A stretch of DNA of 12,045 nucleotides from IDS-8 sp965651325 (lineage in GTDB: Bacteria > Pseudomonadota > Gammaproteobacteria > Steroidobacterales > Woeseiaceae), in NCBI GenBank assembly GCA_965651325.1, contig CBFGSB010000088.1, positions 1-12,045 on the forward strand. Direction: 5' to 3'. The notes under the pieces are model-generated. The model did no database searches and was not told the DNA's origin. It was given only the letters and a program-made list of their open reading frames with translations. A program made the translations under genes and the position numbers. Positions 6,694 through 12,045 of this stretch are shown here, piece by piece (the stretch's first letter is position 1; every line of letters starts with the position of its first letter).

Positions 6694-7275
6694 ATGAAGA
6701 AATTTCTGGCGAGCATGTTAATGGCGGCGCTTGCGGGCGGCATGGCCTATGCCCAGCAGGATGAGCCGCTCGACCCGACGCAGGATCCCACGCAGCAGCA
6801 GACCTCGGAATACGGTGAGGAGGTCGGCGAGTGGGACGAGCGGGATCCGATGAGCGAGGACCCGGCGCAGTCCACGATGGACGATCCCACGATGAGCGAG
6901 ACGCAGCCCGAGGAGGAAACGACCTACGAGCAGGACTCGCAGGAAGGTGAGCTGTACGGGCAGGAGTCGGATACGCAGCAGCCTGCGCTCTCCGAGATGA
7001 GCGCGGACGAGATCAAGGGTATGACCATCGTCTCGGACACCGGCGAGGAGATCGGCACGATCGACCGCGTGGGCCAGGTGCGCGCGGTCACCGTCGACGT
7101 TGGCGGGTTCCTGGGCGTGGGGGCGAAGACCGTCGCCATCCCGTTGTCCGAGCTCGAGGTGACCTCCGACGGCAACCTCAAAACGAGCCTGACCAAGGAT
7201 TCGCTCGAGGCTCGCCAGGAGCTCGACGACCAGGCCTTCACCGACGAGAGCGGCGAAGAAAGCACGAGTTACTGA
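6694..7275 (+). CDS. Secreted PRC-barrel domain protein with acidic linker
   Basis: This is a 193-aa exported protein. The signal peptide is 1-20 (MKKFLASMLMAALAGGMAYA). Residues 21-100 are a low-complexity, strongly acidic and Gln/Thr/Ser-rich region, probably disordered. The PRC-barrel domain is about 101-172: EIKGMTIVSDTGEEIGTIDRV, RAVTVDVGGFLGVGAKTVAIP, then LTKDSLEA. PRC-barrel proteins of this exported type are common in proteobacteria, but their role is poorly defined; some are linked to envelope or stress responses. AGGAG at 6683-6687 fixes the start with 6 bases of spacing; an earlier in-frame ATG at 6655 is rejected. The gene stands alone behind a sigma-54 promoter and is closed by a strong hairpin, so it is probably monocistronic. 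Confidence 0.9.
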   Translation: MKKFLASMLMAALAGGMAYAQQDEPLDPTQDPTQQQTSEYGEEVGEWDERDPMSEDPAQSTMDDPTMSETQPEEETTYEQDSQEGELYGQESDTQQPALSEMSADEIKGMTIVSDTGEEIGTIDRVGQVRAVTVDVGGFLGVGAKTVAIPLSELEVTSDGNLKTSLTKDSLEARQELDDQAFTDESGEESTSY

Positions 7276-7287
7276 CGTAGGCGGAAA

Positions 7288-7321
7288 GGCCCGGGAAGGA
7301 TGATTGGGTCCTTCCCGGGCC
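7288..7321 (+). terminator. Strong hairpin after the PRC-barrel gene
   Basis: There is a perfect 13-bp stem, GGCCCGGGAAGGA (7288-7300) and TCCTTCCCGGGCC (7309-7321), with an 8-base loop. It begins 12 bp after the stop codon. The plus-strand side has no T-tract, so it may act as a Rho-independent terminator only weakly, or as a 3'-end stabiliser; the minus strand does have a short TTT after it. Confidence 0.6.
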
Positions 7322-7335
7322 GCCGTCGTACCGAG

Positions 7336-7363
7336 CCCCGCGCCGGGACGACCCGGCGCGGGG
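7336..7363 (+). other. Second perfect hairpin in the kinase leader
   Basis: CCCCGCGCCGGG (7336-7347) and CCCGGCGCGGGG (7352-7363) form a perfect 12-bp, all-G/C stem with a 4-base loop. It sits 14 bp after the previous hairpin and 84 bp before the kinase start. The pair insulates the PRC-barrel gene from the kinase gene or controls read-through (inference). Confidence 0.6.
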
Positions 7364-7447
7364 AAGCCCCCACGTTGCCGCATCCCGCCCGGTCGCCGGG
7401 GAGGACGCAAACAGACACCGATTCAGATCAGAACCTGGAGACAGGCT

Positions 7448-9538
7448 GTGGAAGCATCCCGTCACGCGTTGCGACGGAATCCATCAGGTCCCGACCGACT
7501 GCCGCCAGCCGCGGTGGAGCTGCCCAGCTACGGCCCCGAAGAGCTGAACGATTTCCAGGCAAGTGTCCCGATGCCGGAACGAGCCTGCCCGCCGCGCCGC
7601 GACCGGGAAACCACCGAGGCCCTCGGTGCGCCGGGCGCTGCGCATGCGGCGAGGGAAGCCCCCGCGGCGGTCCCGCCGAAGCCCCTGGAACGCACGCAGC
7701 CGATCAGCCTCGCCTGCTTCAGCGGCCCGCGCCGCCGTGCATCCCGCCGTGAACCGCGCGATCCCCTGCGGATCGAGCTCGCCTCGCCACCGCTGCCGGA
7801 GGCGCTCCCGGTACCGCGTCCCGACCGCCAGCCGCTGCCGGGAGACGTGTTCTGCGGGCGCTACGTCGTCATCCGCAAGGTCGATCATTACGGGATGGGG
7901 CTCGTCTACAAGGCGCGTGACCGGCAGCGGGAACGCGCCGGGGCGCGGATGCCCTGGGTTGCGCTCAAGTTCGCGCGGGCGGGTGCCGGGACCGAACCCG
8001 AGACCGCACGCCTCCTGCGCCAGGAATTCCTGAAACTGTCGCAGCTCAACCACCCGAACGTCGTCAAGGTGTACGACCTCGCCTGCGAATCCGGTCGCGA
8101 GTTCATCGTGATGGAATGGCTGAGCGGCCAAACGCTCGCAAGCCTCCTGGCCCGGACCACGGCGCGCCGGCTGGCGCTCGACAAAGCCATCGAGATCGTC
8201 CGCTGCGCGGCGCGCGGGCTCGCGCACGCCCATGATCTCGGCATCGTGCACGGCGACGTCAAGCCGTCGAACATCTTCCTCACGAACAGCCGCACGGTGA
8301 AGCTGCTGGATTTCGGTTCCTCGGGGACGACCACAGCCGAGGACGAGGCCGGCATCGAGAGGAACTGGGCGACGCGGGCTTACGCGAGTCCGCAGGTGCT
8401 GGAAGGCGAGATGCCGCAGCCGCACGATGACGTGTTTGCGCTGGGCGTTACCGCCTGGTGCCTGTTGAGCGGCGACAAGCCGTTCGGCGAGCGCGACGCC
8501 ATGGCCGCGCGCGCCGAAGGTCCGGAGCCCGCGCCGCTGCCGCCCGATGCGCACGAGCAATGGCCCGCCGTGCGCCGCGCGCTCAGGTTCGAGGCCAGCG
8601 AGCGGCCGCAGCACGCGCGGATATTCCTGCAGGAGTTCGACGCGCGTGACGAAGACAGCGGCGGCGGCAGGCCGGTCCCGCACGGCTCCCCGACGGTGGC
8701 GTATGGCGCGGTCGTGGCTACGTTGCTCGCCTCGGTCGTCTGGTTCTCGGTCCAGGGTGTGGGCGGGGCACCATCGGAAACGCAGGTGGCGCTCGACAAC
8801 GCGGCCGCCGCTTTCGAGGCCGGCCGCTTCGTTGAGCCCGGCGGTGAGGATGCCCGGTCCTGGTACGCGGCCGCGCTCGCAAGCGATCCAGGCAATCCGC
8901 AGGCCCTGGACGGACTGGAAAACATTGCGGAGCAATATATCGCCAGCGCCCGCGAGCATATCGCCGCGGGCGACGCCGCCGCCGCGCGCGCCGACCTGGA
9001 CACGGCGAGGCGGGCCGCCCCGGAACACTTCGCCATCGCGCTCGTCGAGGACCTCATCGCGCGGCAAGGCAGGGATCTCCTCCTGCGCGCGCGCCACGAG
9101 GCCAGGACGGACATGCAGGAAGCCGAGACCTTGCTCGCGCAGGCAGAAGAACTGCTGCCGGCAGACGACCCGGAGGTCGCGCGCGTGCGCTCAGAGCTTG
9201 CGCAGCAACGAACCGAAACCCGGGTGGACCTTTTGCTGCGGCAGATCGACGATCGCATCCTCTCGGAACGGCTTACGGTGCCGCGCGGCGACAGTGCCGT
9301 CGACCTCCTGCGCCAAGCGCAGGAGCTGGCGCCCGGCGATCGCGAAATCACCGTGGCGGCCGACCGCATCATGACGGCGCTGCTGTTCCAGGCGATGTTC
9401 GGGATTTCAAACGGCGACCTGGACGCCGCCGAAGATTATCTGAACACCGCGAAAGGCATGGGCAGGGAGCACATCGCGCTGGCCCGCGCCGAGTACGAAC
9501 TGGCCAAGGCGCGCCGCGCCGCGGTTTCCGCGCGCTGA
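7448..9538 (+). CDS. Membrane-anchored Ser/Thr protein kinase with atypical motifs and TPR-like C-terminal region
   Basis: This is a 696-aa eukaryotic-type kinase. The GTG at 7448 is preferred because GGAG lies at 7437-7440 (7-base spacing); an upstream in-frame TTG at 7304 falls inside the terminator hairpin. Residues 1-130 are Pro/Arg-rich and probably disordered. The kinase domain is about 138-400: degenerate glycine loop HYGMGLVYKA (147-156), ATP-binding lysine K174 (VALK), catalytic loop HGDVKPSN (268-275, D270, K272, N275), DFG at 289-291, and YASPQ where APE is expected (312-316). The Arg of HRD is Gly, making it a non-RD kinase. A single TM (about 417-437) would place the Ala/Glu-rich helical, TPR-like remainder (about 445-696) in the periplasm. 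All key catalytic residues remain, so it may be active, but regulation probably differs from RD kinases. It is convergent with the lipoprotein gene, 23 bp apart. Confidence 0.88.
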   Translation: MEASRHALRRNPSGPDRLPPAAVELPSYGPEELNDFQASVPMPERACPPRRDRETTEALGAPGAAHAAREAPAAVPPKPLERTQPISLACFSGPRRRASRREPRDPLRIELASPPLPEALPVPRPDRQPLPGDVFCGRYVVIRKVDHYGMGLVYKARDRQRERAGARMPWVALKFARAGAGTEPETARLLRQEFLKLSQLNHPNVVKVYDLACESGREFIVMEWLSGQTLASLLARTTARRLALDKAIEIVRCAARGLAHAHDLGIVHGDVKPSNIFLTNSRTVKLLDFGSSGTTTAEDEAGIERNWATRAYASPQVLEGEMPQPHDDVFALGVTAWCLLSGDKPFGERDAMAARAEGPEPAPLPPDAHEQWPAVRRALRFEASERPQHARIFLQEFDARDEDSGGGRPVPHGSPTVAYGAVVATLLASVVWFSVQGVGGAPSETQVALDNAAAAFEAGRFVEPGGEDARSWYAAALASDPGNPQALDGLENIAEQYIASAREHIAAGDAAAARADLDTARRAAPEHFAIALVEDLIARQGRDLLLRARHEARTDMQEAETLLAQAEELLPADDPEVARVRSELAQQRTETRVDLLLRQIDDRILSERLTVPRGDSAVDLLRQAQELAPGDREITVAADRIMTALLFQAMFGISNGDLDAAEDYLNTAKGMGREHIALARAEYELAKARRAAVSAR

Positions 9539-9561
9539 ACCGACCAACCGACCGGCCTCAA

Positions 9562-10062
9562 TCAGCCCAGGATTTCCCAGGTGCCGTCGCTGTTACGGCA
9601 GGCGGTGCGCTCCTCGGTCTCGGAGCCGCGGTCCGTCTCGACCCGGAACTCGAATTCGCGGCAGGGACGGCCCGTGCGTTCGTAGGTTTCGATCGGGGTC
9701 ACCGCGAACTCGTTGCCGGTATCCGGATTCTCCCAGGTCGAGGTTTCGCCGGTACGGTTCTCCTCGAGAACCAGCGCTGCTGCCCGGCGGTCATCCTCTT
9801 CCATCCGCGCGCCGATACGCTCGCCGACCACCGCGCCGATCAGGGCGCCTGCAATGGTCGCGACGGTCTGGCCGCTGCCTCCGCCGACCTGGCTGCCCGC
9901 GGCCGCGCCGGCGACGCCGCCGATGATCTGCCCGGCTTCGGACTCGTCGAGCATCGGTTCCTCGTCTTGCGAAGCACAGCCCGGCCCGAGCACGAGCAGG
10001 CTCGCCACAGCGGCGCCGAGTAGCGGGTAAGTAACGCGTGTGAAAGGTTTTTTGCTCATCAT
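9562..10062 (-). CDS. Glycine-zipper surface-antigen lipoprotein (17 kDa antigen / RT0821-Lpp0805 type)
   Basis: This is a 166-aa probable outer-membrane lipoprotein. The signal peptide runs to about residue 28 with LVLGPGC, cysteine 29; the lipobox is not ideal (GPG before Cys) but the arrangement is typical. A glycine-zipper segment follows, IIGGVAGAAAGSQVG (47-60) and IAGALIGAVVGERIG (70-84), as in the Rickettsia 17-kDa antigen family. The C-terminal part, ENRTGETSTWENPDTG (101-116), TGRPCREFEF (130-139) and RTACRNSDGTWEI (152-164), is characteristic of that family; C134 and C155 could pair. Two adjacent ATGs (10062 and 10059) both suit GGAG at 10068-10071, with spacing 5 or 8; the 10059 start is about equally likely. 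The in-frame ATG at 10098 overlaps the -12 promoter box and is rejected. The role is envelope structure or stress (family-level inference). Confidence 0.88.
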   Translation of the reverse strand: MMSKKPFTRVTYPLLGAAVASLLVLGPGCASQDEEPMLDESEAGQIIGGVAGAAAGSQVGGGSGQTVATIAGALIGAVVGERIGARMEEDDRRAAALVLEENRTGETSTWENPDTGNEFAVTPIETYERTGRPCREFEFRVETDRGSETEERTACRNSDGTWEILG

Positions 10063-10093
10063 CTTTGCTCCGTTCATAGTCCATGTACGGAGA

Positions 10094-10109
10094 TGCAACT
10101 CGCGTGCCG
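10094..10109 (-). promoter_or_regulatory. Sigma-54 promoter of the surface-antigen lipoprotein gene
   Basis: On the minus strand, CGGCACG-CGAG-TTGCA lies at 10109-10094. It matches TGGCACG-N4-TTGCA at all core positions except the first T. The invariant GG (10108-10107) and GC (10096-10095) are correctly spaced. Transcription would start near 10083, about 20 bases before the ATG, leaving just enough room for the GGAG ribosome site. Confidence 0.75.
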
Positions 10110-10130
10110 CGGAGGGTGCGCGTTCCTGAC

Positions 10131-10164
10131 GTGCAAAAAGGAAAAGGCCCCATCCCTGGGGCCC
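10131..10164 (-). terminator. Intrinsic terminator of the EF-hand gene
   Basis: On the minus strand, GGCCCC-AGGGAT-GGGGCC (stem at 10163-10158 and 10151-10146) is followed directly by TTTTCCTTTTT (10145-10135). It lies about 40 bp after the EF-hand stop codon and just before the lipoprotein sigma-54 promoter, separating the two small genes into independent transcription units. Confidence 0.88.
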
Positions 10165-10204
10165 GTCTCATCCTTAAGAGCTTGTACCGAACAGTCCCGA
10201 AGGA

Positions 10205-10492
10205 TTATTCGGCTTCTTCCGTTTCCTGCTGGATCGTGTCGTACTCAGCCGGCGTCAGGTAACCGTCCTGGTTCGCATCAGCCGTCTGGAACTGGGCGAC
10301 GAGATTCTGGTCGGCGGAAGCCTCGGTCTGGGTGATCACACCGTCCTGGTTCTCGTCGAGCTCATTGAAGGACTTCGCTTGTCCCTCGGTGCCGCTGCTC
10401 ATGCTCTGGTCTTCCCAGCTGCCCGCGTCCTGGGCGAGCGCAACACCGGAAGCGAGCGCGAGGCCGCCAACAATAGCTACAAACTTCTTCAT
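10205..10492 (-). CDS. Small secreted EF-hand calcium-binding protein
   Basis: This is a 95-aa exported protein. The signal peptide is 1-20 (MKKFVAIVGGLALASGVALA). After a short Ser/Gly linker there are two canonical EF-hand loops: DENQDGVITQTE (46-57) and DANQDGYLTPAE (72-83). Both have Asp at positions 1 and 5, Asn at 3, Gly at 6 and Glu at 12, the residues expected for Ca2+ coordination. The helix between the loops is short, as in a paired EF-hand. The C terminus is acidic (QQETEEAE). AAGGAG at 10504-10499 with 6-base spacing fixes the start. It has its own sigma-54-type promoter and terminator. Likely a periplasmic or extracellular Ca2+-binding protein; its partner is unknown. Confidence 0.9.
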   Translation of the reverse strand: MKKFVAIVGGLALASGVALAQDAGSWEDQSMSSGTEGQAKSFNELDENQDGVITQTEASADQNLVAQFQTADANQDGYLTPAEYDTIQQETEEAE

Positions 10493-10555
10493 AGGTCTCT
10501 CCTTACTTCGTTACTGACGAATGATCGCGGCCCTTTGCCGCTCGGGGAGACATGT

Positions 10556-10571
10556 TGCAATGGCCATGCCA
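10556..10571 (-). promoter_or_regulatory. Sigma-54 promoter of the EF-hand gene
   Basis: On the minus strand, TGGCATG-GCCA-TTGCA lies at 10571-10556. It matches the RpoN consensus except for T in place of C in CACG. GG (10570-10569) and GC (10558-10557) have the exact spacing. The predicted start is near 10545, giving about 50 bases of leader. Confidence 0.8.
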
Positions 10572-10812
10572 CATCGACCCGCAGGGACGCGGGAGCGGTG
10601 AGTTTTTGTGCACAGGCCCCGCGACGTACGCGGCTCGGGGGTTTGCGGTCAACGCGAATTCAACCCCCGTGTTCGCCGGTCATCGTCGACGGGGTCGTGC
10701 GCCGTCTGCAAAGGGAGACAGGTTGCGCACGCCGGTTTGTAGTTTGTGCAAGCCCGTGCAATAACTGCCGTGGTGACGCCAACTTGCGACACCCGGCAGC
10801 CACTGCCGCAAC
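10572..10812. promoter_or_regulatory. Gene-free stretch upstream of the EF-hand promoter; possible activator-site region
   Basis: No gene is supported in this 241-bp stretch. It holds several related short words: the palindrome TGTGCACA (10607-10614), TTGCGCAC (10733-10740), and a TTGTGCAAG...CGTGCAA pair at 10745-10761. Such sites upstream of a sigma-54 promoter could be enhancer sites for an activator protein, but the activator is not identified. GGCAG-CCA-CTGCC at 10795-10807 is a small hairpin just after the stop of the upstream membrane-protein gene, without a T-tract. Confidence 0.3.
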
Positions 10813-11043
10813 TCAATCGAGCACGCGACTCGATTCCTGCGCGACCCCCGCGGCCGCTGTGTTATCCCCGGGCGCCGTGCAGCAGCAAGGCCCCGCGAGC
10901 AACCACGCCAGCAGGATCGCGAGCAACGCCCCGATGAAGCCGCCACCGGCGGCGTACAGCATCACCGATCGGGACTGCGGCGGCAGGTCCTCCTCGACGA
11001 CCTTGGATCGCGCAGCTTGCGGCGGCAAGTCTTCTTCAGGCAT
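10813..11043 (-). CDS. Small single-span membrane protein with duplicated EEDLPPQ motif
   Basis: This is a 76-aa protein I do not recognise. The N-terminal cytoplasmic part carries the motif EEDLPPQ twice (residues 3-9 and 17-23), separated by AARSKVV, so it looks like an internal duplication. One hydrophobic glycine-rich TM follows (VMLYAAGGGFIGALLAILLAWLL, about 27-50), then GPCCC and a short polar tail of about 20 residues. GGGG about 7 bases before the ATG supports translation. It is divergent from the second Ser/Thr kinase, 86 bp apart. The negatively charged repeated motif could be a docking or phosphorylation-linked segment, but it has only Ser residues nearby (SRS, ARS). Function unknown; the duplicated motif, TM and ribosome site argue that it is real. 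Confidence 0.6.
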   Translation of the reverse strand: MPEEDLPPQAARSKVVEEDLPPQSRSVMLYAAGGGFIGALLAILLAWLLAGPCCCTAPGDNTAAAGVAQESSRVLD

Positions 11044-11129
11044 TTGGATACCCCGGGCCGTATCGGCTTGTTGTTTGTATTGCGGGGGAATTTATTTAGT
11101 ATCGAAAGGGCTGTCAAACGGGGGACGCG
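11044..11129. promoter_or_regulatory. Divergent promoter region between the small membrane protein and kinase 2
   Basis: This 86-bp gap contains the most AT-rich stretch of the right part (about 11068-11105, including AATTTATTTAGTAT). TTGTTT (11071-11076) with TATTTA (11093-11098) is a possible plus-strand -35/-10 pair with 16-bp spacing, but the match is poor. No sigma-54 element is seen here, in contrast to the neighbouring small genes. GGGGGA at 11120-11125 is the kinase Shine-Dalgarno. Confidence 0.3.
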
Positions 11130-12045
11130 GTGAATTCAACGAACGGGGCTAACGGCCGCAGGATCGGCCCATGGCGCATCGTTCGCCTGCTCGGCAGCGG
11201 CGGCATGGGGGTCGTGTACCTCGCGGAGCGCGCCGACGACAGCTTCCGGCAGCAAGTGGCGATCAAGCTGGTGCGCAACCGCCTGGTGGACCCGGAAACC
11301 GAGGAACGCCTGGTGGGCGAGCGCCGCATCCTCGCAAGCCTCAATCACCCGAATATTGCGCGCCTGCTCGACGGCGGTACCACCGCCGAGGGCACGCCCT
11401 ACCTCGTGATGGAATACATCGACGGGGTCCCGATCGATCACTATTGCGACAGCCGCCGGCTCACCGTCGATGAACGGCTGGACCTGTTCCGAACCATTTG
11501 CGCGGCCGTGCACTATGCGCACCAGAATCTCGTAGTGCACCGCGATATCAAGCCGAGCAACATCCTGGTGACGCGCGACGGGACGCCGAAGCTGCTCGAT
11601 TTCGGCATCGCGAAGTTGCTCGACCCGGGCGGTTCCGCGACCGAGGGTCTCACGCGCGAAGGCATCCTGATGATGACGCCGGAGAACGCGGCGCCGGAGC
11701 AGGTGGCCGAGGAGGCGATTACCACCGCGACCGATACCTATGCGCTCGGCATCCTGCTCTACCGCTTGCTGTCCGGCCACCCGCCGTACCGGCTTTCCGG
11801 CAATCACAAGGACGTGGCGGAAACCATCTGCTATGGCCAACCCGAGCTGCCGAGCGCCATGGTGCGGGTGGCCTGGCGGGAACCGGAAACGCAGGGGCGC
11901 GAGTTCGGCAATGTCACGCCCCGGATCATCAGCCGCTACCGGGGCACGACGACGGACAAGCTCCGCCGCCGACTCAAGGGCGATCTCGACAATATCGTGA
12001 TGGCGGCGCTCCGCAAGGAGCCCGAGCGGCGGTATCGCTCGGTCA
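11130..12045 (+). CDS. Ser/Thr protein kinase, N-terminal part (runs off the right edge)
   Basis: The first 305 residues of an eukaryotic-type Ser/Thr kinase are present, with no stop before the window ends. The start is GTG at 11130 with GGGGGA upstream; an in-frame stop at 11097 rules out a longer form. Motifs are fully canonical: glycine loop LGSGGMGVVYLAE (21-33), K46 in VAIK, catalytic loop HRDIKPSN (137-144), DFG 157-159 and AAPEQ (187-191). The stretch KLRRRLKGDLDNIVMAALRKEPERRY (277-302) is typical of the proteobacterial kinase family whose members continue into a TM and TPR repeats; that C-terminal part lies outside the window. Such kinases often follow an ECF sigma-factor gene, but here a small membrane-protein gene is divergent instead. 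It is clearly distinct from the non-RD kinase 1.6 kb upstream. Confidence 0.93.
   Translation, partial: MNSTNGANGRRIGPWRIVRLLGSGGMGVVYLAERADDSFRQQVAIKLVRNRLVDPETEERLVGERRILASLNHPNIARLLDGGTTAEGTPYLVMEYIDGVPIDHYCDSRRLTVDERLDLFRTICAAVHYAHQNLVVHRDIKPSNILVTRDGTPKLLDFGIAKLLDPGGSATEGLTREGILMMTPENAAPEQVAEEAITTATDTYALGILLYRLLSGHPPYRLSGNHKDVAETICYGQPELPSAMVRVAWREPETQGREFGNVTPRIISRYRGTTTDKLRRRLKGDLDNIVMAALRKEPERRYRSV

Noticed and set aside
6375..6764. 129-aa plus-strand open frame across the repeats
   Set aside because: It runs through the hairpin arm and the C-rich tandem repeats, gives a Pro/Arg/Ser-rich product and overlaps the sigma-54 promoter and the PRC-barrel gene start.
7304..7447. Longer N terminus for the non-RD kinase from TTG at 7304
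   Set aside because: That codon lies in the loop of the strong hairpin after the PRC-barrel gene and has no good ribosome site; GTG at 7448 has GGAG at ideal spacing.
7484..9097. 537-aa minus-strand frame opposite the non-RD kinase
   Set aside because: Shadow of the kinase gene; no Shine-Dalgarno or domain signal.
10746..10761. TTGCACGGGCTTGCA on the minus strand as a sigma-54 promoter
   Set aside because: Looks similar, but the -24 GG is missing and the spacer is one base short; kept only as a possible upstream regulatory word.
10379..11152. 257-aa plus-strand frame over the EF-hand and small membrane protein genes
   Set aside because: Antisense to the well-supported EF-hand gene and its promoter; no domain or ribosome site.

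Overview
The window is high-GC DNA (roughly two-thirds G+C by eye), gene-dense, with short intergenic gaps. TonB-dependent receptor, YfiR-type, 17-kDa-antigen-type and bacterial Ser/Thr kinase genes, together with sigma-54 promoters, point to a Gram-negative proteobacterium, most likely gammaproteobacterial. That placement is inferred from family membership only; there is no rRNA or other taxonomic marker.

Left part (1-6275), an outer-membrane/periplasmic sensing block. A TonB-dependent receptor (67-2067, minus) is divergent from a hybrid histidine kinase with a CHASE8-like periplasmic sensor (2327-4219, plus). The kinase is followed 14 bp later by a YfiR/HmsC-family periplasmic protein (4234-4902). 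An unrecognised exported protein (5157-6275) follows after a structured 254-bp leader. CHASE8 and YfiR are partners in the YfiBNR biofilm switch, where the output is a diguanylate cyclase. Here the sensor is joined to HAMP-HisKA-HATPase-REC instead, so the likely output is a phosphorelay.

Middle part (6276-7447). A 418-bp gene-free stretch holds a very large imperfect hairpin and a three-copy ~35-bp tandem repeat. A close match to a sigma-54 promoter follows, in front of a secreted PRC-barrel protein (6694-7275). Two perfect, strong hairpins then lead into the next gene.

Right part (7448-12045). A membrane-anchored Ser/Thr kinase with unusual catalytic motifs (7448-9538) is convergent with a glycine-zipper surface-antigen lipoprotein (9562-10062, minus). 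Upstream of that lie a small secreted EF-hand protein (10205-10492, minus) and a small single-span membrane protein (10813-11043, minus). A second, conventional Ser/Thr kinase (11130 onward, plus) runs off the right edge. The lipoprotein and EF-hand genes each have their own sigma-54-type promoter.

The two most notable points are: (i) three unrelated small envelope genes (PRC-barrel, glycine-zipper lipoprotein, EF-hand) carry matching sigma-54 promoters within 4 kb and on both strands, suggesting a local RpoN regulon; and (ii) a CHASE8/YfiR/TonB-receptor module has its c-di-GMP output replaced by a hybrid kinase. No RNA gene, CRISPR array, insertion sequence or phage gene was seen.
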